Positions 17,942-26,642 are shown, counted from the first letter of the stretch. The stretch: DNA of 64,000 nt from Owenweeksia sp965214115 (GCA_965214115.1 CBDCAU010000006.1:62001-126000); one strand, 5' to 3'. The notes: a model not told the origin generated them from the sequence alone. Program-made: numbers and translations.

Positions 17942-20900
17942 TCACATATTCCTCCGATATTGCCCCCCCACCTCAAACAACGCATTCGTAATCTGCCCCA
18001 GCGAGCAAAATTTCACCGCTTCCATCAGCACGTGGAATAGGTTGTCGTTGTGGATGGCGGCTTTCTGCAAATTCTCCAGCCATTTGTCGGATCGACCATC
18101 AAACGCTTCGTGCAGCCGCTCCAGCATTTTGATTTGATATTCCTTTTCCTCTTGGGTGGCGCGGATGACCTCGCCGGGCCGCACCGTCGGTGAACCCGTC
18201 GAACTCAGGAAGGTGTTCACCCCGATAATTGGGAATTCGCCGGTGTGTTTCAGTGTCTCGTAATACAGCGATTCCTCTTGGATTTTGCCGCGCTGGTACA
18301 TCGTTTCCATTGCGCCCAGCACGCCGCCGCGCTCGGTGATGCGGTCAAATTCGGCCAGCACCGCCTCCTCCACCAAGTCGGTCAATTCTTCGATTATGAA
18401 ACTGCCTTGAATGGGGTTTTCATTTTTCGCCAAACCCAGTTCTTTGTTGATAATCAGTTGAATAGCCATCGCGCGGCGCACGCTTTCCTCGGTGGGCGTG
18501 GTAATCGCCTCGTCGTAGGCATTGGTATGCAGCGAGTTGCAATTGTCATAAATCGCGTACAGTGCCTGCAAAGTGGTGCGGATGTCGTTGAACTGAATTT
18601 CCTGCGCGTGCAGCGAGCGGCCGCTGGTCTGGATGTGATATTTCAGCATCTGCGCGCGGGAATTCGCGCCGTATTTTTCCTTCATCGCCTTCGCCCAAAT
18701 ACGGCGCGCCGTGCGGCCAATCACCGCATATTCGGGGTCAATGCCGTTGCTGAAAAAGAAACTTAAATTCGGCCCAAAATCGTTGATGTCCATCCCACGG
18801 CTGAGGTAATATTCCACGTAAGTGAAACCGTTGGCGAGGGTGAAAGCGAGCTGCGTAATCGGGTTGGCGCCCGCCTCCGCAATGTGATAGCCGCTAATCG
18901 AAACCGAATAAAAATTCCGCACTTTTTTGGCGATGAAACTTTCCTGCACATCGCCCATCAGGCGCAGCGCAAATTCCGTGGAAAAAATGCAAGTATTCTG
19001 CGCTTGGTCTTCTTTTAAAATATCGGCCTGCACCGTTCCGCGCACGGTTTGCAAGGTTTCCGCTTTGATTTTTCCATAAGTTTCGGCATCCAAAATTTGG
19101 TCGCCGGTGATGCCTAAAAGCATCAGGCCGAGGCCGTTGTTTCCAGCGGGAAGTTGGCCGTCCACGGCGAGGTTCTTTAAACCCTCCCCCGCCTCCTTCG
19201 TCGACACCCCCTCCGAGGAGGGGGACACGCTCGCCCCACCGCCATCCTTAATTTCAGCGGTGCTTTTTCCGCCCCCACTTTTCACCGCGTCACCCTTCCC
19301 TTTGGGAAGGGCTGGGGATGGGCTTCCCTGATATTCCGGCCTTTTTAAATCATTATCATCATAAATTTCTTTCAACTTCTTTTCGACCTCCTTTTCCAAC
19401 CCATTTTCGCGAATGTATTTTTCACATTGTTGGTCGATGGCGGCGTTCATAAAAAAGGCCAGCAACATTGGCGCAGGGCCGTTTATCGTCATCGAAACGG
19501 AAGTGGTCGGCTTGCACAAATCAAAACCGCTATAGAGTTTTTTGGCATCGTCCAAACAACAAATACTCACGCCTGCATTACCGATTTTCCCATAAATATC
19601 CGGACGGTAATCGGGGTCGTTTCCATAAAGCGTCACCGAGTCGAAAGCCGTGCTGAGCCTCGCGGCGGGCATATCCAAACTCACGTAATGAAAGCGGCGG
19701 TTCGTCCGTTCGGGACCGCCCTCGCCGGCAAACATTCGGGTTGGGTCTTCGCCAGTTCTTTTAAATGGATAAATACCCGCCGTATAAGGAAATTCGCCGG
19801 GCACGTTTTCCTGTAAATTCCATTCTAACAAATCTCCCCAAGCGGAATATTTCGGTAATGAAACCTTCGGAATCATCGTATGAGAAAGCGATTCCGTATG
19901 GGTTTTTATGTCAATGGTTTTGTTCCGAACTTTGAAGGAATAGACCTCATTTTTATATCGATTTTTAACCGATTCCCAATTTTTGATTATATCAAAATTG
20001 TGGGGGTCTAAATCTTTCTTTAATTCTTGAAATTTCTCGGTAAGAGATTGAACGGTTTCATTATCAGAATTTGATTCACTTTCATCAAGCAAATCCGGTC
20101 CACCAAAAGTTAAAACCGCCTGATACAATCCAAACAATTTTTGCGCGACTTCTTTTTGGCTTTCCACCTTCTCATCATAAGCGCGATTATTTTCAGAAAT
20201 CTCACTCAAATAGCGCGTCCGCTTGGGCGGGATGATGAAGATTTTCTCGCTCATTTCCTCGCTGGCGTGAAAATCGGATTTCAGTTCTTCCGCCCCCGTT
20301 TTTTCGACGATTTTGTTCATAATCGCGCGGTAAAGCGCATTGGTCCCGGGGTCGTTGAATTGGCTGGCGATGCTTCCAAAAACGGGCATAGAATCCGCGT
20401 CTTTATCAAAAAGTTGGTGGTTGCGCTGGTACTGTTTTTTGACATCACGGAGGGCATCCAGCGCGCCGCGCTTGTCAAATTTATTCAGTGCGATGATGTC
20501 CGCAAAGTCCAGCATATCAATCTTTTCCAACTGCGTAGCCGCGCCATATTCGGGAGTCATCACGTATAAAGAAACGTCGCTGTGGTCGGTGATTTCGGTA
20601 TCGCTTTGGCCGATGCCCGACGTTTCCAAAATAATCAAATCGTAGTTCGCGGCCTTCAAAATATTGATGGCTTCCTGCACGTGTTTGCTCAGCGCGAGGT
20701 TGCTCTGCCGCGTGGCCAGCGAGCGCATATACACACGGTCGTTGCGGATGGCGTTCATCCGAATCCGGTCGCCCAACAGCGCGCCGCCCGTCTTGCGTTT
20801 GGACGGGTCCACGCTCACAATCGCGATGGTTTTGTCTTTGAAATCCATCAAAAAACGCCGCACCAATTCGTCCACCAAACTGGATTTTCCCGCGCCGCCC

Positions 20901-21511
20901 GTACCCGTGATTCCCAAAACCGGCGTGTCTATTTTTTCCGCTTTCGCGTGAATTTCATCCAGCACATCCGAAGTTTCTTCGGGATAATTTTCCGCCGCCG
21001 AAATCAGCTTGGCAATGGCCGGTTTGAACTTGTCGTCCAACTGCGCCACTTCGCCGTTGATGTCTTTGCCGGTGGGGAAATCGCTCTTTTCCACCATATC
21101 GTTTATCATCCCTTGCAGGCCCATCTTGCGGCCATCGTCGGGCGAGTAAATCCGGTCGATGCCGTACTCGTGCAGTTCCTCGATTTCCTCGGGCAAAATC
21201 ACGCCGCCGCCGCCGCCAAAAATCTTGATGTGCCCCGCCCCTTTTTCATTGAGCAAATCGCGCATATATTTAAAATATTCGATGTGGCCGCCTTGGTAGC
21301 TAGTCATCGCGATGGCCTGCGCGTCCTCTTGGATAGCGGTGTTCACCACCTCTTCCACGCTGCGGTCGTGGCCGAGATGGATGACCTCGCAGCCCGTTGC
21401 TTGGATGATGCGCCGCATTATGTTGATGGCGGCATCGTGACCGTCGAAGAGCGAAGCGGCGGTGACGATGCGGACTTTGTTTTTGGGTTCGTAGGGAGCT
21501 ACTTTTTCCAT
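17942..21511 (-). CDS. icmF: Fused acyl-CoA mutase IcmF (B12 domain, GTPase chaperone, mutase)
   Basis: 1189 residues. The N-terminal B12-binding domain (about 10-145: SLFDGHDAAINIM, then LGHDRS) is followed by the MeaB/ArgK-like G3E GTPase (GTGGAGKSSLVDELVRRF about 206-223; VSVDPSKRKTGGALLGDRIRM). The catalytic methylmalonyl-CoA-mutase-type barrel follows (RRFHYVSLDMPAARLSTAFD; NPITQLAFTLANGFTYVEYY; QTSGRSLHAQEIQFNDIRTT). This fusion is IcmF, interconverting isobutyryl- and n-butyryl-CoA or related acyl-CoAs with adenosylcobalamin. Oddly, about 57 residues of Ser/Gly/Pro-rich sequence encoded at 19154-19324 sit between the conserved 'RPEYQG' and 'LPAGNNGLGL' and are absent from typical family members. 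Confidence 0.94.
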   Translation of the reverse strand: MEKVAPYEPKNKVRIVTAASLFDGHDAAINIMRRIIQATGCEVIHLGHDRSVEEVVNTAIQEDAQAIAMTSYQGGHIEYFKYMRDLLNEKGAGHIKIFGGGGGVILPEEIEELHEYGIDRIYSPDDGRKMGLQGMINDMVEKSDFPTGKDINGEVAQLDDKFKPAIAKLISAAENYPEETSDVLDEIHAKAEKIDTPVLGITGTGGAGKSSLVDELVRRFLMDFKDKTIAIVSVDPSKRKTGGALLGDRIRMNAIRNDRVYMRSLATRQSNLALSKHVQEAINILKAANYDLIILETSGIGQSDTEITDHSDVSLYVMTPEYGAATQLEKIDMLDFADIIALNKFDKRGALDALRDVKKQYQRNHQLFDKDADSMPVFGSIASQFNDPGTNALYRAIMNKIVEKTGAEELKSDFHASEEMSEKIFIIPPKRTRYLSEISENNRAYDEKVESQKEVAQKLFGLYQAVLTFGGPDLLDESESNSDNETVQSLTEKFQELKKDLDPHNFDIIKNWESVKNRYKNEVYSFKVRNKTIDIKTHTESLSHTMIPKVSLPKYSAWGDLLEWNLQENVPGEFPYTAGIYPFKRTGEDPTRMFAGEGGPERTNRRFHYVSLDMPAARLSTAFDSVTLYGNDPDYRPDIYGKIGNAGVSICCLDDAKKLYSGFDLCKPTTSVSMTINGPAPMLLAFFMNAAIDQQCEKYIRENGLEKEVEKKLKEIYDDNDLKRPEYQGSPSPALPKGKGDAVKSGGGKSTAEIKDGGGASVSPSSEGVSTKEAGEGLKNLAVDGQLPAGNNGLGLMLLGITGDQILDAETYGKIKAETLQTVRGTVQADILKEDQAQNTCIFSTEFALRLMGDVQESFIAKKVRNFYSVSISGYHIAEAGANPITQLAFTLANGFTYVEYYLSRGMDINDFGPNLSFFFSNGIDPEYAVIGRTARRIWAKAMKEKYGANSRAQMLKYHIQTSGRSLHAQEIQFNDIRTTLQALYAIYDNCNSLHTNAYDEAITTPTEESVRRAMAIQLIINKELGLAKNENPIQGSFIIEELTDLVEEAVLAEFDRITERGGVLGAMETMYQRGKIQEESLYYETLKHTGEFPIIGVNTFLSSTGSPTVRPGEVIRATQEEKEYQIKMLERLHEAFDGRSDKWLENLQKAAIHNDNLFHVLMEAVKFCSLGQITNALFEVGGQYRRNM
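19154..19324. repeat. In-frame palindromic insertion within icmF
   Basis: 171 bases (57 codons) inserted at a linker before the mutase core. They contain two hairpins: CCCCCTCCGAGGAGGGGG and CCCTTCCC-TTT-GGGAAGGG. Translated on the coding strand this gives a Pro/Ser/Gly/Lys-rich segment beginning SPSPALPKGKG. The element keeps the frame open, like Rickettsia palindromic elements. Exact borders are estimated from where family conservation stops and resumes. Confidence 0.7.
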
Positions 21512-21600
21512 TCTTTAATTTGTTTGTTGTTTCAGGTTTGAAGTTTCTTGTTCCGCGTTCGTTGTTCCGAGTTCAGTGATAATGCCGACCTTAGGAAATT

Positions 21601-21686
<86 letters not shown>

Positions 21687-21688
21687 TC

Positions 21689-22039
21689 CTAATATTCTTG
21701 CACCAAAACCTCCGCCGGAATATTCAAAGATTTGTTCAATTTTCGTATCATTTCCAATGTCAACTTTCGCTTGCGATTTAGAATTTCGCTTACACGGCTT
21801 TTGTAGCCTACAACCTCGGCCAAATCCTTTTGTTTCATCCCCATTTGTTCCATTCGGAATTTGATGGCTTCGATGGGGTCGGGGTCGGGGATGGGGTAAT
21901 GTTTCTCTTCGTAATCCTCAATCAATAAAACCAAAACTTCAAACTCATCGCCCTCCGGCGTATCTCGTTTTGCATCAAAGATTTCGTCCGCCCGCTTAAG
22001 TGCATTATTGTAATCTTCTTCGTTTTTTAGTGGTTTCAT
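21689..22039 (-). CDS. higA: HigA-family antitoxin (COG5499-like)
   Basis: 116 residues with an N-terminal helical extension (EEDYNNALKRADEIFDAK ... YEEKHYPIPDPDPIEAI) and a C-terminal Xre-type HTH (MKQKDLAEVVGYKSRVSEIL, about 72-91, then NRKRKLTLEMIRKL). It would neutralise and autoregulate with HigB, encoded four bases upstream. In this host-inhibition of gene growth (higBA) arrangement the toxin comes first. Its toxin partner is frameshifted, so it may be an orphan antitoxin now. The heptamer satellite abuts its 3' end. Confidence 0.88.
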   Translation of the reverse strand: MKPLKNEEDYNNALKRADEIFDAKRDTPEGDEFEVLVLLIEDYEEKHYPIPDPDPIEAIKFRMEQMGMKQKDLAEVVGYKSRVSEILNRKRKLTLEMIRKLNKSLNIPAEVLVQEY

Positions 22040-22043
22040 TTCT

Positions 22044-22338
22044 TTAAATTTTTATGGCATCTATATTATCATATTCTGCGTGGGTTCCAACAAACCTTAT
22101 ATAACAAGTTTGATATCCAAAATTGAACTTCACGACCAATCTAAAATGATTGCCTTTTATATTAAAAACCGCTCGATTATCTATTAAAATACTGGCACTC
22201 GGAAATTTGGCCTTGATTTCGTTGAAATTTTTGCCTTTCGGGTTTACTCGCCTCCCTAAACCAACCATTTAATTGTTGCTGCGCTTCGGGATGTTTTTCC
22301 CAAAATTGTCGGAGTGTACGTTTGGCGATGACGTGCAA
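22044..22338 (-). pseudogene. higB: HigB toxin with a one-base frameshift
   Basis: A TTG start at 22338 reads M-H-V-I-A-K-R-T-L-R-Q-F-W-E-K-H-P-E-A, the canonical HigB N-terminus, through WFREASK. The rest of the family (KNFNEIKAKFPSASILIDN, then VFNIKG, LVV, YIRFVGTHAEYD) continues in the next frame to the stop at 22044. Removing one C from the CCC run (GGG at 22240-22242 on the plus strand) restores a seamless 97-residue HigB mRNA interferase. The lesion may be real or a sequencing error; only a 74-residue C-terminal frame without the N-terminal helices is open. Confidence 0.85.
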
Positions 22339-22352
22339 AATTTAATTTTAGG

Positions 22353-22360
22353 CAAACCTA
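22353..22360 (-). promoter_or_regulatory. -7 box of higBA
   Basis: On the minus strand this reads TAGGTTTG, an exact TAnnTTTG match 14 bases before the higB TTG start, implying an almost leaderless transcript. It supports the TTG start. Confidence 0.5.
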
Positions 22361-22482
22361 CAATAAGTTCCCGATACGGTAACATTAAATAGTGAAATTG
22401 ATGACTTGACACCTTTGCCAACGTTTTATCTGCCCTCCATTTTGCCAAGGAAGCGGAGGCAAGGATTTATGTATGCGGGCAG

Positions 22483-22511
22483 CTTTTCCAAAGTTCTGAA
22501 TTTTGGAAAAG
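22483..22511. repeat. Dispersed palindrome CTTTTCCAAAGTT family
   Basis: CTTTTCCAAAGTT followed by an imperfect reverse complement ending TTTTGGAAAAG. Related copies occur at 39663-39691 and 40691-40723. The surrounding gap (22361-22602) shows nothing else except A/T-rich sequence before the His-rich gene. Confidence 0.8.
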
Positions 22512-22602
22512 ATTGACTTCTCAAAAATCCAAACCATAAAAATGTCCGTAAACCTTTACAGAAAATTTTCAAAACCTATTTTCGCACCTTGAATCACTTT
22601 TG

Positions 22603-22953
22603 GTGAAAAACCCCGCTGCACAATTTGCGCTTCTGTTTTACCTCTTTACGGTATTTTACCATCCCTTGGTGATGGGCGTGCACGGCGGCTTGCACTTTTT
22701 TGAAACGTCGCACACCGAGGCGGTCGCGCACGAACATTCACACGAAGAAAGCCCCCATTTTCATTCGCACGAAAACGAAAACCAAGAAGAAGAAAAACAC
22801 CTCAACTTATTGGTTTTCAATTGCCTTCCCTCTCATTTTGAATTTTCCGTCGTTGCATTTCCTGCTTTCGCAAAAAACTACTTTTCTTTTTTGGAAAACC
22901 ATTCTCCGGTTTTCTTGAAGCGGCCTTCACCACCGCCGCAGTTTTGGGTTTGA
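22603..22953 (+). CDS. Small His-rich exported protein
   Basis: 116 residues from GTG 22603 (a TTG one codon earlier is also in frame). An N-terminal hydrophobic segment (FALLFYLFTVFYHPLVMGV) could be a signal peptide or anchor. It is followed by a His/Glu-rich stretch (HTEAVAHEHSHEESPHFHSH) and a Pro-rich tail. Such His clusters bind divalent metals; position just before a TonB receptor suggests a periplasmic metal buffer or chaperone. No named family was recognised. Confidence 0.6.
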   Translation: MKNPAAQFALLFYLFTVFYHPLVMGVHGGLHFFETSHTEAVAHEHSHEESPHFHSHENENQEEEKHLNLLVFNCLPSHFEFSVVAFPAFAKNYFSFLENHSPVFLKRPSPPPQFWV

Positions 22954-23105
22954 TTTAATATTCCTCATTTTGTTTTAGGATGGCTCCTCGACTTCGCTCA
23001 GGATGGCGCGGGTTAGGATTCCGCCTATTGCCGCGCTGGGCAAACCGTCCTAAATGTCGCGGTAAAGTGCCATCAAATGTTCATATCAAACCCAAAAATT
23101 TCACC

Positions 23106-25355
23106 ATGAAAAAAATTATTTTAATCAGCGCCGCCGTGCTTTTCGCAACGGCGCTGCGTGCCCACCAAGGCACGATAAAAGGAGCGGTGTACGACGCCGC
23201 CACCCAAGCGCCGCTGATCGGCGCCACCATTAAAATTTCCAATACCGACAACGGAACCACCACCGATGAATTCGGCACCTTCAAAATCCAAAATCTCGAA
23301 GGAGGCACTTACATTTTGGAAGCCCGTTTTTTGGGATTTGAAGCGCAATCACGAACGGTGAAACTTTCTGAAAATGAAAGTTCGTCGGTGAAGTTTTATT
23401 TAGAGCCTTCGCCCGTCAATTTGAGCGAAGTGCAGATTTCATCCAATAATGCTCTGAAAATCAACACAATAAACGTGCTGGATATAAAACTGCGCCCTGT
23501 CACCAATTCGCAGGACGTGCTGCGGAACGTGCCGGGCCTGTTCATTGCGCAGCACGCGGGCGGTGGCAAGGCCGAGCAGATTTTCCTGCGCGGGTTCGAC
23601 ATCGACCACGGCACGGATATCAGCTTGACGGCGGACGGAATGCCCGTGAATATGGTGAGCCACGCCCACGGGCAAGGCTACTCCGATTTGCATTTTATCA
23701 TCCCCGAAACCATTGAGCGGGTGAATTTTGAGAAAGGAACCTACCACGCCGACAAAGGCGATTTTGCCACGGCCGGTTTCGCGGAATTTCAAACCAAAGA
23801 ATTTTTGGATAAAAACCTTGTGAAACTGCAAGGCGGGCAGTTCAATTCGCTGCGCACGGTGGGGATGTTCAAACTGCTGGAAAAAGAACGACAACAAGCC
23901 TATTTGGCTTCCGAAATCAACCTGACGGACGGTTATTTTGAAAGCAACCAAAATTTTCACCGGTTGAATTTATTGGGAAAATACACGGGTTTTCTGTCCG
24001 ATGGAAACAAGCTGAGCGTGCAGGCCTCGGTGCTGAACAGCAGCTGGGACGCGAGCGGGCAAATTCCCGTAAGGGCAGTGGAAAGCGGCGCTATATCTCG
24101 CTTTGGCGCGATAGACGACACGGAGGGCGGCCAAACTTCGCGCGTTAATTTGAGCGGAACGCACACCAAACGGCTCAACGAAAAAGGTGATTTTATGAAG
24201 AACCAAATCTTCTTTATAAAATACGATTTTGAACTGTTTTCCAACTTCACTTTCTTTTTGGAGGATTCCGTGAACGGCGACCAAATCCGGCAGCACGAAG
24301 ACCGCAAAATCTACGGCTATAACGGCAGTTATCATTTCAAACGGAAACTCGGAAACCTGCCGCTGACTTCCGAAATCGGTGTGCAAGCGCGCTTCGACCA
24401 AAACGACGATGTGGAACTTTCACGAACGAAAAATCGTACAGAAATTTTGGAATATTTGGCGCTGGGAAACATCCAACAATTTAACGGCGCGCTTTACGCC
24501 AGCGAGAATTTGGAAGTGACCGACCGCCTCCGTTTCAACCTCGGCGCGCGGGTGGATTATTTTGATTTTCAATATGAAAACATTCTCGATTCCGTGTACG
24601 ATTTGCAATCGGAAACCCAAACCATTGCCAGCCCCAAAGCTTCGGTTTTTTATGATTTGAGCGACAATACTTTGCTCTTTGCGAAAGCGGGAATCGGTTT
24701 TCACAGCAACGATGCACGGGTAGTGGTGGCGCGGGGTGGCGAGCAAATCCTCCCCAAGGCTTATGGCGCGGATGTGGGCGCGGAATTTAAAATCGGGCCG
24801 AAAATCGTGACTAAAGTGGCGGGCTGGATTTTGGATCTGGAACAGGAATTTGTGTATGTGGGCGATGCCGCCATCGTGGAGCCCAGCGGCTACACACGGC
24901 GACTGGGCGTGGACGTTTCCGCGCGGGCTGAAATTTTCGATTGGCTGTACGCGGACGTAGATGTGAATTACACCAAGCCCCGCAGCTTGGATGCCGAGAG
25001 CGGGGAGGATTTTATCCCGCTCGCGCCCACATTTACCAGCATTGGCGGGCTTTCGTATAATTTACAAAATGGCATCAACGGCAGCGTCCGCTACCGCTAT
25101 CTGGGCGACCGCGCCGCCAACGAAGACCATTCGCTGACGGCGGAGGGCTACTTTTTGATGGACGCAGTTTTGAATTATACCACTGCAAAATTTGAAGTCG
25201 GGCTGAACTTGCAGAATGTTTTGAATACCGAATGGAAAGAGGCGCAATTTGAAACAGAAAGCCGCTTGCGCGGGGAAGTTTCACCCGTTTCGGAAATCCA
25301 TTTTACACCTGGCAGCCCGCGCTTTTTGATGGGGCATTTTAGTTTCTTTTTTTAA
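23106..25355 (+). CDS. TonB-dependent outer-membrane receptor (possible metal uptake)
   Basis: 749 residues from MKKIILISAAVLFATALRA (signal peptide). A carboxypeptidase-regulatory-like domain (GTIKGAVYDAATQAPLIGAT, about 23-105) precedes the plug (SQDVLRNVPGLFIAQHAGGG ... FLRGFDIDHGTD) and a C-terminal 22-strand barrel ending in aromatic FSFFF. The plug contains several His (DIDHGTD, VSHAHGQGYSDLHF). With the His-rich neighbour, a divalent-metal substrate such as zinc, nickel or copper is plausible but unproven. The longer in-frame extension to 22980 is a repeat-like leader and rejected. Confidence 0.87.
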   Translation: MKKIILISAAVLFATALRAHQGTIKGAVYDAATQAPLIGATIKISNTDNGTTTDEFGTFKIQNLEGGTYILEARFLGFEAQSRTVKLSENESSSVKFYLEPSPVNLSEVQISSNNALKINTINVLDIKLRPVTNSQDVLRNVPGLFIAQHAGGGKAEQIFLRGFDIDHGTDISLTADGMPVNMVSHAHGQGYSDLHFIIPETIERVNFEKGTYHADKGDFATAGFAEFQTKEFLDKNLVKLQGGQFNSLRTVGMFKLLEKERQQAYLASEINLTDGYFESNQNFHRLNLLGKYTGFLSDGNKLSVQASVLNSSWDASGQIPVRAVESGAISRFGAIDDTEGGQTSRVNLSGTHTKRLNEKGDFMKNQIFFIKYDFELFSNFTFFLEDSVNGDQIRQHEDRKIYGYNGSYHFKRKLGNLPLTSEIGVQARFDQNDDVELSRTKNRTEILEYLALGNIQQFNGALYASENLEVTDRLRFNLGARVDYFDFQYENILDSVYDLQSETQTIASPKASVFYDLSDNTLLFAKAGIGFHSNDARVVVARGGEQILPKAYGADVGAEFKIGPKIVTKVAGWILDLEQEFVYVGDAAIVEPSGYTRRLGVDVSARAEIFDWLYADVDVNYTKPRSLDAESGEDFIPLAPTFTSIGGLSYNLQNGINGSVRYRYLGDRAANEDHSLTAEGYFLMDAVLNYTTAKFEVGLNLQNVLNTEWKEAQFETESRLRGEVSPVSEIHFTPGSPRFLMGHFSFFF

Positions 25356-25410
25356 ACCACCCCTTTTTTTTTGCCACAAAGGCACGAAGGACACAAAGTT
25401 GTAGGCATAA

Positions 25411-25437
25411 AAAAACCCACTCCGTTCGAGTGGGTTT
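25411..25437 (+). terminator. Terminator after the TonB receptor
   Basis: AACCCACTC and GAGTGGGTT form a nine-pair stem with a five-base loop followed by a T-rich tail. A preceding block at 25369-25400 is a dispersed 'GCCACAAAGGCACGAAGGACACAAAG'-type repeat (26 bases, core GCCACAAAGGCAC). Confidence 0.8.
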
Positions 25438-25444
25438 TATTTTT

Positions 25445-25582
25445 TAAAAAATCCGTTCAAATCCGCGTCATCCGCGTCTGCAGGCAGGCAGGTTCCTATC
25501 AAAGCAACGCAAGCCAGACATAAAGGGCATTTCAGTTTTTTCTTTTGATGTAATTCAATTTTTTTCGCCACAAAATCACTAA
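25445..25582. repeat. Dispersed repeat cluster left of the IS element
   Basis: Contains an 'AAATCCGCGTCATCCGCG' block (family also at 48810-48895), a partial CTGCAGGCAGGCAGG palindrome (family also inside the ORF6N gene) and the left part of a GCCACAAA-ATCACTAAGG repeat into which the IS element jumped. No coding capacity was seen. Confidence 0.65.
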
Positions 25583-26460
25583 GAGGCTGTCTAGAAATGA
25601 TTATTTCATATACCAGTGTTGAGAAAAAACAAGGAAGGCCGCCGCTGGGCCCTTCCTGCATGCCGAAAATTGTGATTCACCAAAATCATAATCATGACGG
25701 CTTACCCGAGCGACCTGAGCGACGGCCAGTGGGCAATATTATCAAAATTCTTCGACACCCGCCGCAGGCGCAAGCACGGCCTGCGCGAGGTGGTCAACGC
25801 GGTTATGTACCTTGTGGAGAGCGGCTGCCAGTGGCGGATGCTTCCCTCGGACTTCCCCGGCTGGAAGCTGGTCTATTACTATTACGCCGCCTGGCGGGAC
25901 AGCGGCCTGTGGGAGGCGGTGAACGCATCTCTGGTGGAGGCGCGCCGAGCAGAGGCCGGGCGCGGCCCGCAGCCCACGGCGGGCTCGGTGGACTCCCAGT
26001 CCGTCAAGAACACCCTGGTGGCAGGGCAGCCGGCGGGCTACGACGCGGGCAAGAAGGTCAAGGGGGTGAAGCGGCACATCGCCGTGGACACCCAGGGCCA
26101 CCTGCTGGCCGTGGAGGTCGGCCCGGCCTCGGTGCAGGACAGGGACGGCGCGGCCGGGCTGCTGGACGGGATGGCGGGGGACTGGCGGTGCCTGCGCAAG
26201 CTCTGGGCCGACGGCGGCTACGCGGGCAAACTGGTGGAGAAGGCCAAAAAAGACCATGGCATCGACTTGGAGATAATCAAGAAGCCCGAGGGGGGCGGCT
26301 TCCAGGTGCTGCCCCGGCGCTGGGTGGTCGAGCGCACCTTCGCCTGGCTGGACACCTGCCGCAGGAACTCAAAGAACTACGAGAGGCTGAAGAGCTCATC
26401 GGAGGCGATGGTGCTTTTAGCCTCCATAAAAATTATGTTGAAACGTTTTTAGACAGCTTC
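25583..26460 (+). mobile_element. IS5-family insertion sequence with TAA (or CTAA) target duplication
   Basis: Terminal inverted repeats GAGGCTGTCTAGAAA (left) and GAAGCTGTCTAAAAA (right, reverse complement) bound an 878-base element encoding one DDE transposase. TAA (25580-25582 and 26461-26463) is duplicated; C precedes both, so CTAA is possible. Removing the element and one TAA rejoins a 'GCCACAAAATCACTAAGGACACAAAG'-like dispersed repeat (core CACTAAGGACACAAAG), which supports the borders. Base composition is clearly more G/C-rich than the surroundings, suggesting recent arrival. Confidence 0.92.
25694..26452 (+). CDS. IS5-family DDE transposase
   Basis: 252 residues, single frame. N-terminal DUF4096-like domain (YPSDLSDGQWAILSKFF ... 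CQWRMLPSDFPGW). Catalytic triad visible as D in SVDSQSVKN (first Asp), D in WADGGYAGK (second) and E in RWVVERTFAWL (third). The tail KNYERLKSSSEAMVLLASIK is typical of the family. The frame is intact from ATG to stop just before the right inverted repeat, so the element is probably still mobile. Confidence 0.95.
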   Translation: MTAYPSDLSDGQWAILSKFFDTRRRRKHGLREVVNAVMYLVESGCQWRMLPSDFPGWKLVYYYYAAWRDSGLWEAVNASLVEARRAEAGRGPQPTAGSVDSQSVKNTLVAGQPAGYDAGKKVKGVKRHIAVDTQGHLLAVEVGPASVQDRDGAAGLLDGMAGDWRCLRKLWADGGYAGKLVEKAKKDHGIDLEIIKKPEGGGFQVLPRRWVVERTFAWLDTCRRNSKNYERLKSSSEAMVLLASIKIMLKRF

Positions 26461-26488
26461 TAAGGACACAAAGATTTAAGATTAGAAA

Positions 26489-26520
26489 GACCTGACAGGT
26501 TTTTATAAACCTGTCAGGTC
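26489..26520. repeat. Dispersed palindrome ACCTGACAGGTTT family
   Basis: GACCTGACAGGTTT, five-base loop, AAACCTGTCAGGTC. Related palindromes are at 36525-36568 and 40737-40767, with halves near 39580-39615 and 39826-39842. Confidence 0.9.
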
Positions 26521-26528
26521 TCAAAGAA

Positions 26529-26556
26529 CAAACCCGCTCCAATCGAGTGGGTTTTT
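26529..26556 (+). terminator. Terminator-like hairpin downstream of the IS element
   Basis: AACCCGCTC pairs with GAGTGGGTT (one G-T wobble) and is followed by a T run. It resembles the hairpin at 25411. The 26608-26645 segment before mdh's stop is another heptamer satellite (CCGACAA units). Confidence 0.6.
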
Positions 26557-26642
26557 ATATTTTAAAGAAAGACAACTCTGAAGGCGCTCAACCTGAGGTG
26601 GTACTGCACACAGACTGACAACCGACAACCAAGAACCGACAA

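Noticed and set aside
20582..21541. A long open frame on the plus strand opposite icmF, and similar antisense frames opposite beta-helix, gap, mdh and SulP genes
   Set aside because: They lie entirely opposite well-supported genes with strong motifs, have unnatural composition (runs of His/Arg/Phe/Val) and no homology; they are codon-bias shadows.
25450..25500. Possible tRNA because of a GTTCAAATCC-like string
   Set aside because: There is no cloverleaf around it; the string belongs to a dispersed repeat of the ATCCGCG family.
25597..26463. A 288-codon frame over the IS element in another phase
   Set aside because: The DDE transposase with all catalytic motifs is in the other frame; the G/C-rich sequence simply lacks stops in the second phase.
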